Source: Albidovulum marisflavi (GTDB taxonomy: Bacteria; Pseudomonadota; Alphaproteobacteria; Rhodobacterales; Rhodobacteraceae). Taken from it: DNA of 64,000 nt. Below the pieces are notes generated by a model, which ran no database searches, was not told the DNA's origin, and was given only the letters and a program-made list of their open reading frames with translations. Positions 52,980 to 62,485 of the stretch are shown in pieces. Location: assembly GCF_025751435.1 (NCBI RefSeq), contig NZ_JAOWKY010000001.1, positions 673,001-737,000 on the forward strand. The letters are read 5' to 3'. Each line of letters opens with the position of its first letter. The first letter of the stretch is position 1. The translations under genes were made by a program, and so were the position numbers.

Positions 52980-54220
52980 CCGGATCCTTCCGCCCCTGGT
53001 CGCTGCGCAGGAAACTGACGCTTCGGGTTCTGTGGCTGGTTCTGGGCGGCTGGCTTGCGACGATCGCGCTGTCTGCCCTCGTGCTGGACCACGAGATGAA
53101 CGAGATGTTCGACGAGGAACTGCGGGCGCTGGTCGAAACCACGGTTCTCTATCTGGACACCGCGCAGGGTGGGCGAATTCCCCGCACGATCGGCGTGCAG
53201 ACGAACGATGGCGAGCGCGTGCTGCGCATCCTTTCTCCGGAAGGCACCGGTGCGACCGCGCCCTGGCCCGAACTAATCAGCGACGGTTTCCACGACGCGC
53301 CGGGCTGGCGGATCCTGCGCCGCAGCGCCGAAGGCGCCGTGATCGAAGCCGCGCATTCCACCGGGTGGCGCCGCGAAGAGGTGATCGAGGCGGCCTCGGC
53401 GTTCCTGATGCTCGCGCTGCCGCTGGTGCTGCTGATCGTCTGGGGCCTGCGCCGGACCGTGTCCGAGGCGACGGCGCCCGTGGCGCGCCTGGCGGGTTCG
53501 GTATCGGGGAGAAATCCCGACGACCTCTCGCCGGTCGCCGCCGACGGTTTGCCGAAAGAACTGCGGCCACTGGCCGAGGCCTTCAACGGCTATCTTGCGC
53601 GGATAGGTCAGCTGCGCCAGGCAGAGAAGGACTTTGTCGCCAACGCCGCGCACGAGTTGCGCACGCCTCTCGCGGCGCTGCGAGGACGGCTGGAGCTTTC
53701 GTCGGATGCCGACACCGTCGCGGCCGTGGAAACGATCGATGCCCTGACCCGCAGGCTTGAGCGGCTGCTGCAGCTTGCGCGGCTCGACGCCGGGGTCGGC
53801 CTTGGCCGCGGGCCGTCCGATCTGGTCAGGATCATCGGTCTGCTGATCGACGAACTGCGGCCCTTTGCGTCCCACCCGATCCGGTTCGATGATGGCGATC
53901 TGGATGGCCTGACGGTTGCGGCCGATGCCGACGCCATTGCCATCCTGTTGCGCAACCTGATCGAAAATGCGCTTCAGCATGGCACCGGCGAAGTGCGTCT
54001 GCGCCTGTCCCCGAACGGGATCGTGTCCATCGAGAACCCAAGCCTCCGGGACGCGCTGCCCGAAGGGCGTTTTGATCGCGGGCGCGGATCATCCGGACTT
54101 GGGCTTGGGCTGTCCATCGTTGAAGCGCTGGCCAAGGCGATGGGCGTGCAGGTCAGCCGAACCGTTGGTCAGGGCGCGGTGCGGTTCGAACTTCGATTCC
54201 CCTTGCCTCCGGGCGCCTGA
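52976..54220 (+). CDS. Sensor histidine kinase
   Basis: 414 aa. Two membrane helices (about residues 17-38 and 145-165) flank a periplasmic sensor of about 105 residues. The H-box is FVANAAHELRTPLAALRGRL (about residues 220-239), the N-box NLIENALQHG and the G-box GRGSSGLGLGLSIVEALAKA. Pairs with the overlapping regulator gene, forming a PmrAB/QseBC-like system. Signal not deducible; cationic peptides, metals or pH are candidates by analogy. Confidence 0.92.
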   Translation: MTGSFRPWSLRRKLTLRVLWLVLGGWLATIALSALVLDHEMNEMFDEELRALVETTVLYLDTAQGGRIPRTIGVQTNDGERVLRILSPEGTGATAPWPELISDGFHDAPGWRILRRSAEGAVIEAAHSTGWRREEVIEAASAFLMLALPLVLLIVWGLRRTVSEATAPVARLAGSVSGRNPDDLSPVAADGLPKELRPLAEAFNGYLARIGQLRQAEKDFVANAAHELRTPLAALRGRLELSSDADTVAAVETIDALTRRLERLLQLARLDAGVGLGRGPSDLVRIIGLLIDELRPFASHPIRFDDGDLDGLTVAADADAIAILLRNLIENALQHGTGEVRLRLSPNGIVSIENPSLRDALPEGRFDRGRGSSGLGLGLSIVEALAKAMGVQVSRTVGQGAVRFELRFPLPPGA

Positions 54221-54258
54221 TCCGCCAGCAAGGTTGCGGCCCTTGGACCAAGCGCTTT

Positions 54259-54292
54259 TCAGGGTCGCGGACCCGTGGATCCACGACCCTGA
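54259..54292. terminator. Hairpin between convergent kinase and helicase genes
   Basis: TCAGGGTCG and CGACCCTGA are exact complements (9 bp) with a 16-base loop, midway between the kinase stop (54220) and the helicase stop (54306). No T-run, so a bidirectional terminator is only probable. Confidence 0.5.
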
Positions 54293-54305
54293 ACGTCGTT
54301 GCGCC

Positions 54306-55568
54306 TCAGGCCGCGCGGCGGCGGCGCTGACGCCGGCGGTTGCTGTTCGGCGCGCTCTTTTCACCGGCGGCGAAATCCGGCTTCGGGCCGCGATGACGTT
54401 TCGGGCCGGGCTTGCGCGCTGTGCGCTCTGCTGAAAACATCGGGCTTTGACCGCCCGCGACCGGAATTTCGATCTTCATCAGCTTCTGGATGTCGCGCAG
54501 CTGATCGGCCTCGTCCGGGGTGCAGAACGCGATCGCCTCGCCCTCGCGCCCGGCGCGTGCGGTGCGGCCGATGCGGTGGACGTAGTTGTCGGGCACCTCG
54601 GGCAGGTCGTAGTTGATGACATAGGCGACACCCGGAATATCGATGCCGCGCGCGGCGACATCGGTCGCCACGAGGATCGACACCGTGCCGTCACGGAAGG
54701 CCTTGATCGCGCGGTCACGCTGGCCCTGGCTCTTGTTGCCGTGGATCGAGGCGGCGTTGAATCCGTCCGCGACAAGGTCCTTCATCAGCTTTTCCGCGCC
54801 GTGCTTCGTGCGCGAGAAAACCAGCGTCAGTGCGCCAAGGTCGCGCGTCAGGATATCGCGCAGCATGTCGGGCTTGCGCGCACGGTCCAGGAAATAGACC
54901 GACTGCGTGATCTTGTCGGCAGCCTTGCCCGGAGGCGAAACCTGCACGCGCTTGGGGTTGGTCAGGTAGGCGCGGCTCAGTTCTTCCATCTGCTTGGGCA
55001 TGGTGGCGGAAAAGAGCATCGTCTGACGCGGTGTGCCCAGGCGCGGCGCGATCTTGCGCAGGGCGTGGATGAAGCCGAGGTCAAGCATCTGGTCGGCCTC
55101 GTCCAGGACGAGGTGACGCACGGTGGAAAGATCGACCGCGCCGCGATCCATCAGGTCGATCAGGCGGCCGGGCGTCGCGACAAGGATGTCGGCGCCACGC
55201 TTCAGGACCTCGATCTGCTTGTTGATGGACTGGCCGCCGACGACGGTCACGATGCGGACCTTTGTGCCGGTGGTCAGCACCCGCAGGCTGTCGGCGATCT
55301 GGTTCACCAGCTCGCGCGTCGGCGCCAGGATCAGCGCCTTGACCGTCTTGGGCTCGGGCTTGCCGGGCTGCGCCAGAAGCTGATCGATCAGCGGCAGGCC
55401 GAAGGCCAGCGTCTTGCCGGTGCCGGTCTGGGCAAGGCCAAGGATGTCGTCGCCTTGCAGCGCAAGCGGGATCGCCTGATTCTGGATCGGCGTCGGTTGG
55501 GTCAGGCCCGCGCGCTTCACGGCGGCGGTCAGGGTCGGCGCAAGGCCGAGCATGTCAAAGTCGAACAA
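54306..55568 (-). CDS. rhlE: DEAD-box ATP-dependent RNA helicase (RhlE-like)
   Basis: 420 aa. Q motif FDFDMLGLAPTL through PTPIQNQAIPLAL, motif I AQTGTGKT, Ia PTRELVNQ, motif II DEAD, III SAT, and VI HRIGRTARAG. The basic tail KPGPKRHRGPKPDF to RRRQRRRRAA suits RNA binding. TTG 55568 is preferred as start because AAAGGA lies just upstream; ATG 55553 is the alternative. Role in ribosome assembly or RNA decay by family. Confidence 0.92.
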   Translation of the reverse strand: MFDFDMLGLAPTLTAAVKRAGLTQPTPIQNQAIPLALQGDDILGLAQTGTGKTLAFGLPLIDQLLAQPGKPEPKTVKALILAPTRELVNQIADSLRVLTTGTKVRIVTVVGGQSINKQIEVLKRGADILVATPGRLIDLMDRGAVDLSTVRHLVLDEADQMLDLGFIHALRKIAPRLGTPRQTMLFSATMPKQMEELSRAYLTNPKRVQVSPPGKAADKITQSVYFLDRARKPDMLRDILTRDLGALTLVFSRTKHGAEKLMKDLVADGFNAASIHGNKSQGQRDRAIKAFRDGTVSILVATDVAARGIDIPGVAYVINYDLPEVPDNYVHRIGRTARAGREGEAIAFCTPDEADQLRDIQKLMKIEIPVAGGQSPMFSAERTARKPGPKRHRGPKPDFAAGEKSAPNSNRRRQRRRRAA

Positions 55569-55885
55569 GGTATTCCTTTCGGGCCGCGCCAATGCGGGCG
55601 CAGCAACATTGGGGCCACGAAAGTCGTGGCAAGCGAGGGTTTCGCCGGGCTGCCGGACCTGCGCCGCATGCGCCTGTCCTGCCTGACGTTCAGAACCCTG
55701 CGTGATGGGGAACCGGAAGTTGGTGTCGCCGGTGCGCCCGGTTCTTGGGCGCGGCTGTCTCACGCGGCAGCGCAGCGAACACGCGGCACATGCGCGCTCG
55801 GCGCCGTCGTGTCAAGGGTGATCGATGGGAAACCGGGGACTGCGTGGTCGTATTTCCCGAGCTGTGGCAATTCTTGGCCCGTTCC
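55569..55885. other. 317-base gap upstream of rhlE
   Basis: No gene recognised. The open frame that continues upstream of rhlE on the minus strand has no similarity to helicases. The length leaves room for a long 5' leader, as is common for cold-induced DEAD-box helicase mRNAs, but no specific element was identified. Confidence 0.4.
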
Positions 55886-56764
55886 TCAGGCACCCTTCAC
55901 CTGAGCTTTTGGCGCGGGCGCGCGGAAGTGATCCCTCAGGATCTGGAACAGGCGGCGCTGAACGGGGCGGTGGCGCTGGCGCTGGTTGACCCCCACGAAC
56001 ACTGCCTGGGGGATGGGCTGAGCATCGGCCACGCGGCGGCAGACGCCCTCGCCCAACAGGGCGCCGGCGGATTCGCGCAGGACATAGGCGGTGCCGCCCA
56101 TCGTGCGCATCAGGCTGACCATCGCAGCGTTCTGGCCGATCGACAGGGTCGCGGTGGCCAGCGCCGGATGCAGCGCCGCGTGGGCGTGCGGGATCGCGTC
56201 GGAAAAATGCGGCAGGATATAGGTTTCGCGGCGCACCTCCTCTAGCCGGTCGACCTCGGTCGAGACCATTTCGTAGGTGATTTCCCCCAGTGGTTCGAAA
56301 TAGAGGTCCGGATGGAAGCGGGGCGAAAACAGGATGGCAAGGTCTTCGGCCCCCGTCGTCAGGTCCGCGCACATCTGGGCGGAATAGTCGGCTTCGAAGA
56401 AAAAGGACGTGTCGGGAAACGCCGCGCGGAAAGCCCGGATAAGCTCGGAAAAGTGGCCGCCTACAAGATCGTGCTGGATTCCGATGCGAACGGTCGCTGC
56501 GCGGCCCCCGCTTTGGCTGATGGCGTGGCGCGCCTCGGCCCAACCCAGGCGCAGGCTGCGCGCATGCGGCTCGAACCGCATGCCTTGAAGCGTCAGCGAC
56601 GTGCCCGCGCGCGAGCGCAGGAACAGCCGCTGGCCCAAGGCGGTTTCCAGCGCCCGGATGCGGCCGGAAACGGTGGACTGCGTCACCCCCAGCCGTTCGG
56701 CGGTCCGGTTGAAGCTGCGGGTTTCGCACAGGTCCAGGAATGTTTCGATCAGCTCGATCTGCAT
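55886..56764 (-). CDS. LysR-family transcriptional regulator
   Basis: 292 aa. N-terminal HTH is MQIELIETFLDLCETRSFNR and AERLGVTQSTVSGRIRALET; the effector domain starts near TVRIGIQHDLVGGHFSELI. Its start shares one base with the stop of the isochorismatase-like gene (TGATG), so the regulator is the second gene of that operon. A 15-bp palindrome of T-N11-A type lies before the first gene and the divergent dehydrogenase gene, the likely binding site. Confidence 0.92.
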   Translation of the reverse strand: MQIELIETFLDLCETRSFNRTAERLGVTQSTVSGRIRALETALGQRLFLRSRAGTSLTLQGMRFEPHARSLRLGWAEARHAISQSGGRAATVRIGIQHDLVGGHFSELIRAFRAAFPDTSFFFEADYSAQMCADLTTGAEDLAILFSPRFHPDLYFEPLGEITYEMVSTEVDRLEEVRRETYILPHFSDAIPHAHAALHPALATATLSIGQNAAMVSLMRTMGGTAYVLRESAGALLGEGVCRRVADAQPIPQAVFVGVNQRQRHRPVQRRLFQILRDHFRAPAPKAQVKGA

Positions 56765-57342
56765 CAGAGCGTCAGCCCGGCCGGAAGCGTGGTCCCGATC
56801 TGCGCCTTCACACGCGCCAAGGTTTCAAGGTCGCGGACCCATTCGTAGTAGATGCCCTTGACCGTCGAGATATGAACCCCGCCGCCGCGCATCCGCTCAA
56901 GCCCCGCCGCGTGGCATGCGCCGGGCGAACCGGTGGCATCCGACAAAGCGGCGACCCGAAAGCCGGCGCCGATCAGCCCAAGGGCGGACTGCGCCACGCA
57001 AACGTCAGTCTCAAGCCCGGCCAGAACGACGTCGCCGCGGCCCCGCGACGTGAGATCCGCAAGGATGTCCGGCTGCCCGGCAAGCCCGAAGACGCGCTTG
57101 TCGTGAACAAGCGTCCCCTCGGGCAGCGCGGCGGTGATGGGGGGAACCGGCGGCCCGTTCGCGGCGATGTCCTCGGCCATCGCGATGATGGGCACGCCAA
57201 GCGCGTCCGCCGCCCTCACAAGCCAGCAGATGCGACCGACAAGCGGCGTCCGCTCCGCCTCGGGCAACTTGTCCAGAAAGACGGACTGGACGTCGATGAC
57301 CGCAAGAACCGAGGTGTCGCGGGAAAACAGAGGCTCATTCAT
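56764..57342 (-). CDS. Isochorismatase-family cysteine hydrolase
   Basis: 192 aa. Catalytic triad by family pattern: Asp in VLAVIDVQSVFLD, Lys in LVHDKRVFG, Cys in LAGLETDVCVAQSALGL. Members hydrolyse amides such as nicotinamide, carbamoyl sarcosine or biuret, or vinyl ethers; the specific substrate is unknown. Beside methylated-amine dehydrogenases, an N-carbamoylsarcosine-type or similar amidase is conceivable. ATG 57342 follows AAGGAG-like AGGAGCCGCCC. Confidence 0.85.
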   Translation of the reverse strand: MNEPLFSRDTSVLAVIDVQSVFLDKLPEAERTPLVGRICWLVRAADALGVPIIAMAEDIAANGPPVPPITAALPEGTLVHDKRVFGLAGQPDILADLTSRGRGDVVLAGLETDVCVAQSALGLIGAGFRVAALSDATGSPGACHAAGLERMRGGGVHISTVKGIYYEWVRDLETLARVKAQIGTTLPAGLTL

Positions 57343-57354
57343 GGGCGGCTCCTT

Positions 57355-57369
57355 ATCGGAATATCCGAT
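57355..57369. promoter_or_regulatory. LysR-type operator palindrome
   Basis: ATCGGAATATCCGAT is a perfect palindrome (6-bp arms, 3-base centre) that contains T-N11-A, the LysR recognition pattern. It lies 13 bases before the isochorismatase ATG and 81 bases before the divergent dehydrogenase ATG at 57450. Confidence 0.6.
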
Positions 57370-57449
57370 TAATAACCGCGCTACGAGCGAATTGAAAGCG
57401 GCGCGCCAGATCGCGATACTCGCGCCCGACAAGACCTTGGGAGCAAAGC

Positions 57450-59894
57450 ATGAGCGGCATACCTTCGACAGCGCGAGTTGTGATCATCGGCGGAGGCGTT
57501 GTCGGCGTTTCATCGCTTTACCACCTGGCCAAGGCGGGCTGGACGGACTGCGTGCTTCTGGAAAAGAACGAACTGACGGCGGGTTCGACCTGGCACGCGG
57601 CGGGCAACGTACCGACCTTCTCGACCTCGTGGTCGCTGATGAACATGCAGCGCTATTCGACCGAGCTTTATCGCGGGCTTGGCGCGGCGGTCGATTACCC
57701 GATGAACTACCACGTGACCGGATCGATCCGCCTGGCCCATTCGAACGAACGGATGCAGGAATTCGAACGCGCCAAGGGCATGGGCCGCTACCAGGGCATG
57801 AACATCGAGATCCTGGGCGCAGATGAGATCAAGGGCAAGTATCCCTTCATGGAAACCCACGGCCTGAAGGGCGCGCTTTACGATCCGGCCGACGGTGACA
57901 TCGACCCGGCGCAGCTGACCCAGGCGTTGGCCAAGGGCGCGCGCGACATGGGCGCCACGATCCTGCGCTTTACCCCGGCAACGGGCGTCAGCCGAGAGAA
58001 CGGGGAATGGATCGTTCACACCGAAAAGGGCGACATTCGCTGCGAATACGTGGTCAATGCCGCCGGCTACTACGCGCAGCGCGTCGGCGAGTGGTTCAAG
58101 CCCTACGGAGGGCGCACGGTGCCGATGATGGTGATGTCGCACCAGTACCTGCTGTTCGAGGAGGTCGACGCGGTGAAGGACTGGTCGACCTCGGCCGGGC
58201 AAAAGCTGCCGCTGCTGCGCGATGTCGACACCTCCTATTACCTGCGGCAGGAAAAGTACGGCTTCAACCTTGGCCCGTATGAACGCAACTGCAAGGCGCA
58301 CTGGGCCACGCCCAACGACCCGATGCCTGACGACTTCTCGTTCCAGCTGTACCCTGACGACCTGGATCGGCTGGAATTCTACATCGAAGACGCCCTGGCG
58401 CGCGTGCCGGTGCTGGGTGAGGCGGGGGTCAGCAAGGTCATCAACGGCCCCATCCCCTATGCGCCGGACGGAAATCCGCTGATCGGACCCATGCCGGGCG
58501 TGCCGAACGCATTCGAGGCCTGCGTCTTCACCTTCGGCATCGCCCAGGGCGGTGGCGCGGGCAAGGTGCTGGCCGAGTGGATTACTGAGGGCTGCACCGA
58601 GTGGGACATGTGGTCCTGCGACCCGCGCCGCTTCACCGACTACACCGACCCGGAATACTGCGTGGAAAAGGGCAAGGAGGTGTATGGGCACGAATACGCC
58701 ATGCACTTCCCCTGGCACCGCTGGCCCGCAGCGCCGGATCGCAAGCTTTCCCCGGTGCACGACAAGGTCAAGGCACTGGGTGGCCAGTTCGGTCCCTACA
58801 ACGGGTGGGAGCGCGCGAACTGGTTCGCGAAACCGGGCGACGACACCTCCGAGGAGGCGACCCAGACCTGGAACCGCGCGGGCCCGTGGGAGGCCCGCAT
58901 CCGCGAGGAATGCGAGGCGGTCCGCGACGGGGTTGGCGTCTTGAACCTGCCCGGTTTCTCGCGCTTCGACCTGTCCGGTGCGGGCACCGCAGACTGGCTG
59001 CGCGGAATGATCTCGGGCGCGTTGCCCAAGATCGGGCGGATGAACCTTGGCTACTTCCCCGACAAGCGCGGCCGCATCCTGACCGAGATGTCGATCCTGC
59101 GCCACGGCGCGGACGACTTTACCCTGATCACCGCCGCGACCGCGCAGTGGCACGATGGCGAGCATCTGCGCCGAAACCTTGCGCCCGGCCTGTCGCTGAC
59201 GGACCGCACGGTCGAGTTCGACACGCTGATCGTCTCGGGCCCCAAGGCGCGCGATCTTTTCGCCGCGATCGGCGAGGCCGACCTGTCGCTGCCCTGGCTC
59301 TCGATCCAGTCCGCGACCGTCGCGGGGCGGCCTGCGATGCTGGCGCGCGTCAGCTTCGCCGGAGAACTGGGATGGGAGGTTCACGCCAAGGTGGCCGACA
59401 TGCCCGCGATCTACGACGCGGTCCTGGGCGCGGGGGCGAAACCCTTTGGCATGTGGGCGCTGAATTCGCTGCGCCTGGAAAAGGGCTACCGTGCGTGGAA
59501 GGGCGATCTTTCGACGGACTACAGCCTGCTGGAAGGTGGTCTCGAGCGATTCATCAAGTTCGACAAGCCGCAGGATTTCCCGGGCAAGGCGGCATTGCTG
59601 GCAGAAAAGCAGCGCGGTTCGAAAAAGCGCTTCGTGACGCTGGTGGTCGACGCGGGCGAGGCTGACGCGCCTTACATGTCGACGCTCTGGCACGACGGCG
59701 CGGTCGTCGGCGAAACCACCTCGGGCGGATGGGGCTACCGCGTGGGCAAGTCGATCGCGTTCGGGATGGTCCGATCGGACCTTGCGACACCCGGAACCCA
59801 AATCGAGGTCGAAATCTATGGCGAGCGTCGCCGCGCGGTCGTGCAGCCGGATCAACCCCTGTGGGATCCGGAAAATGAGCGGATCCGTGCCTGA
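57450..59894 (+). CDS. FAD-dependent dehydrogenase/aminomethyltransferase (dimethylglycine or sarcosine dehydrogenase-like), copy 1
   Basis: 814 aa. The N-terminal DAO domain has VVIIGGGVVGVSSLYHLAKAG and GSTWHAAGNVP, where the His is the family's covalent FAD attachment residue. A FAO_M segment and a folate-binding GcvT_N/GcvT_C domain (about residues 440-810: GVLNLPGFSRFDLSGAGTAD, SFAGELGWEVHAKV) follow. Oxidatively demethylates an N-methyl amine and passes C1 to tetrahydrofolate. Divergent from the isochorismatase/LysR pair. Same length as the next gene but clearly diverged. Confidence 0.9.
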   Translation: MSGIPSTARVVIIGGGVVGVSSLYHLAKAGWTDCVLLEKNELTAGSTWHAAGNVPTFSTSWSLMNMQRYSTELYRGLGAAVDYPMNYHVTGSIRLAHSNERMQEFERAKGMGRYQGMNIEILGADEIKGKYPFMETHGLKGALYDPADGDIDPAQLTQALAKGARDMGATILRFTPATGVSRENGEWIVHTEKGDIRCEYVVNAAGYYAQRVGEWFKPYGGRTVPMMVMSHQYLLFEEVDAVKDWSTSAGQKLPLLRDVDTSYYLRQEKYGFNLGPYERNCKAHWATPNDPMPDDFSFQLYPDDLDRLEFYIEDALARVPVLGEAGVSKVINGPIPYAPDGNPLIGPMPGVPNAFEACVFTFGIAQGGGAGKVLAEWITEGCTEWDMWSCDPRRFTDYTDPEYCVEKGKEVYGHEYAMHFPWHRWPAAPDRKLSPVHDKVKALGGQFGPYNGWERANWFAKPGDDTSEEATQTWNRAGPWEARIREECEAVRDGVGVLNLPGFSRFDLSGAGTADWLRGMISGALPKIGRMNLGYFPDKRGRILTEMSILRHGADDFTLITAATAQWHDGEHLRRNLAPGLSLTDRTVEFDTLIVSGPKARDLFAAIGEADLSLPWLSIQSATVAGRPAMLARVSFAGELGWEVHAKVADMPAIYDAVLGAGAKPFGMWALNSLRLEKGYRAWKGDLSTDYSLLEGGLERFIKFDKPQDFPGKAALLAEKQRGSKKRFVTLVVDAGEADAPYMSTLWHDGAVVGETTSGGWGYRVGKSIAFGMVRSDLATPGTQIEVEIYGERRRAVVQPDQPLWDPENERIRA

Positions 59895-59910
59895 TCCCGA
59901 TCATCCTAAG

Positions 59911-59929
59911 GCGCGCGCTCGGCGCGCGC
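59911..59929 (+). other. GC-rich hairpin between the two dehydrogenase genes
   Basis: GCGCGCG-CTCGG-CGCGCGC, 7-bp perfect stem, 17 bases after the first gene's stop and about 35 before the second ATG. No T-run. May tune relative expression by mRNA stability, or be chance in GC-rich DNA. Confidence 0.4.
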
Positions 59930-59963
59930 ACGCCACCGTTTCCGCCAGCAAGGAGCCTGTGCA

Positions 59964-62408
59964 ATGACTTCCCTTCCCACCCAGGCGCGTGTCGTCATCA
60001 TCGGCGGCGGCGTCGTCGGATGTTCGGTCGCCTACCATCTGACCAAGCTTGGTTGGAAGGACGTGGTTCTGCTTGAACGCAAGCAGTTGACCTGTGGCAC
60101 GACATGGCACGCCGCAGGGCTGATCGGGCAGTTGCGCGCCTCCGCCAACATGACCCGGCTCGCGAAATATTCCGCCGACCTCTACCGTGGACTTGAGGCC
60201 GAGACGGGGCTGGCCACAGGCGTCAAGACCGTGGGCTCGATCTCGGTCGCGCTGACGGACGCCCGGAAGGAGGAACTGTTCCGCTCCGCCTCGATGGCGC
60301 GCGCCTTCGGCGTTCCGGTCGAGGAGATGTCGCCGCAGGAAGTCAAGGAGCGCTACGCCCATCTGAACATAGAGGGCGTGAAGGCAGGCGTCTGGCTTCC
60401 GACCGACGGGCAGGGCGATCCGGCCAACATCGCGCTTGCGCTGGCCAAGGGCGCACGCCAGCGCGGCGCGCTGGTCGTCGAGGGCGTCAAGGTCACGGGG
60501 ATCGCGGTCGAGGGACGCCGCGCGAAATCGGTGTCCTGGCAACAGGGCGGGGAAAGCGGCACGATCGTGGCCGATCACGTCGTCAACTGCGCCGGCATGT
60601 GGGGCCATGAGGTCGGCCGCATGGCGGGTGTAAACGTGCCGCTGCACGCCTGCGAGCACTTCTACATCGTCACCGAGCCGATCGAGGGCCTCAGCCAGAT
60701 GCCGGTCCTGCGGGTGCCCGACGAATGCGCCTATTACAAGGAGGACGCGGGCAAGTACCTTCTGGGCGCATTCGAGCCGAACGCCAAGCCCTGGGGCATG
60801 AAGGGCATCCCCGAGGACTTCTGCTTCGACCAACTGCCCGAGGACTTCGATCATTTCGAACCGATCCTGGAGCGTGCCGTGAACCGCCTGCCGATGCTGG
60901 CGGAGGCGGGCATCCACACCTTCTTCAATGGACCCGAAAGCTTCACCCCCGACGACGCCTATAACCTTGGCCTGTCGCTTGAGGTGGACAACTGCTGGGT
61001 CGCGGCGGGCTTCAACTCCATCGGCATCCAGTCGGCGGGAGGCGCGGGAATGGCGCTCGCGCAGTGGATGGAGACGGGTGAAAAGCCCTTCGACCTTGGC
61101 GACGTGGACGTGGCGCGCAACCAGCCCTTCCAGGGCAACCGCCACTACCTGTTCGAACGCTCCAAGGAGACGCTGGGCCTGCTTTACGCCGACCACTTCC
61201 CCTATCGCCAGAAGGACACCGCGCGCGGTGTGCGCCGAACGCCCTTCCACACCCATCTGGAAGCCCAGGGCGCGGTCTTCGGAGAAATCGGAGGATGGGA
61301 GCGCGCCAACTGGTTCGCGGCACCGGGCCAGGAGCGCGAATACCGCTACAGCTGGGGTCCGCAGAACTGGTTCTCGAACCAGGCGGCGGAACACAACGCG
61401 GTGCGCACCAATGTCGGCATGTACGACATGTCCTCGTTCGGAAAGATCCGGGTCGAGGGGCGCGACGCGGAGGCCTATCTGAACCTTATCTGCGGCGCTG
61501 ACATGTCGGTCCCGGCGGGCAAGATCGTCTATACCCAGTTCCTGAACGCGGCGGGCGGGATCGAGGCGGACGTGACCGTGACGCGACTAAGCGAAACGGC
61601 TTATCTCGTCGTCACCCCCGCCGTGACCCGACCAAAGGACCAGGCATGGATGCGCCGCAACATCGGTGACTTCAACGTCGTCATCACCGATGTCACGGCG
61701 GCCGAGGGCGTGCTGGCCGTGATGGGGCCGAACGCCCGCAAGCTGATGCAAGCCGTCAGCCCGAACGACTTCTCGAACGCCGCCAATCCCTTCGGCACCG
61801 CGCAGGAGATCGAGATCGGCATGGGATTGGCGCGCGCGCATCGCGTGTCCTACGTCGGCGAGCTGGGATGGGAGATCTACATTTCCTCCGACATGGCGGC
61901 GCATGTCTTCGAAACGCTATGGGATGCGGGCCGGGACTTTGGGCTGAAACTGTGCGGCATGCACATGATGGACAGCTGCCGGATCGAAAAGGCGTTCCGC
62001 CACTTCGGCCACGACATCACATGCGAAGACAACGTGCTCGAGGCGGGGCTGGGCTTCGCGGTCAAGACCACGAAGCCCGGCTTCATCGGCCGCGATGCGG
62101 TGCTGCGCAAGAAGGAGGCCGGGCTTGACCGGCGGATGGTGCAGTTCCGCCTGCTGGAGCCAGAAGTCATGGTCTACCACAACGAACCGGTGATCCGTGA
62201 CGGCCGGATCGTCAGCCACCTTACCTCCGGTGCCTACGGACATCACCTGGGGGGCGCGATCGGCATGGGGTACCTGCCCTGCAAGGGCGAAAGCACCGAC
62301 GAGATCCTGGCCTCTGGCTACGAGATCGAGGTTGCCGGGCGGCGGGTGAAGGCCGAGGTGTCGCTGGCACCGATGTACGATCCCAAGGGCGAACGCGTGC
62401 GGGCCTGA
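59964..62408 (+). CDS. FAD-dependent dehydrogenase/aminomethyltransferase (dimethylglycine dehydrogenase-like), copy 2
   Basis: 814 aa. DAO domain RVVIIGGGVVGCSVAYHLTKLGW, covalent-FAD His in CGTTWHAAGLIGQLRASANM, and GcvT domains (GMYDMSSFGKIRVEGRDAEA, SYVGELGWEIYISS, GFIGRDAVL). It matches dimethylglycine dehydrogenases more closely than copy 1, in my reading. AAGGAG precedes ATG 59964. With copy 1 it could perform successive demethylations, e.g. dimethylglycine to sarcosine to glycine. Confidence 0.9.
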   Translation: MTSLPTQARVVIIGGGVVGCSVAYHLTKLGWKDVVLLERKQLTCGTTWHAAGLIGQLRASANMTRLAKYSADLYRGLEAETGLATGVKTVGSISVALTDARKEELFRSASMARAFGVPVEEMSPQEVKERYAHLNIEGVKAGVWLPTDGQGDPANIALALAKGARQRGALVVEGVKVTGIAVEGRRAKSVSWQQGGESGTIVADHVVNCAGMWGHEVGRMAGVNVPLHACEHFYIVTEPIEGLSQMPVLRVPDECAYYKEDAGKYLLGAFEPNAKPWGMKGIPEDFCFDQLPEDFDHFEPILERAVNRLPMLAEAGIHTFFNGPESFTPDDAYNLGLSLEVDNCWVAAGFNSIGIQSAGGAGMALAQWMETGEKPFDLGDVDVARNQPFQGNRHYLFERSKETLGLLYADHFPYRQKDTARGVRRTPFHTHLEAQGAVFGEIGGWERANWFAAPGQEREYRYSWGPQNWFSNQAAEHNAVRTNVGMYDMSSFGKIRVEGRDAEAYLNLICGADMSVPAGKIVYTQFLNAAGGIEADVTVTRLSETAYLVVTPAVTRPKDQAWMRRNIGDFNVVITDVTAAEGVLAVMGPNARKLMQAVSPNDFSNAANPFGTAQEIEIGMGLARAHRVSYVGELGWEIYISSDMAAHVFETLWDAGRDFGLKLCGMHMMDSCRIEKAFRHFGHDITCEDNVLEAGLGFAVKTTKPGFIGRDAVLRKKEAGLDRRMVQFRLLEPEVMVYHNEPVIRDGRIVSHLTSGAYGHHLGGAIGMGYLPCKGESTDEILASGYEIEVAGRRVKAEVSLAPMYDPKGERVRA

Positions 62409-62485
62409 TACGAGGGACCGGGACAGCCCCGGCCTTCGGAAGACGTGAACCAAAGTGAAAGCAGACCGCTTTCGGGAGAGACAAG

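Noticed and set aside
57510-59855. 781-codon minus-strand open frame opposite the first dehydrogenase
   Set aside because: Composition typical of antisense of GC-rich coding DNA, and the plus strand encodes a clear FAD/GcvT enzyme.
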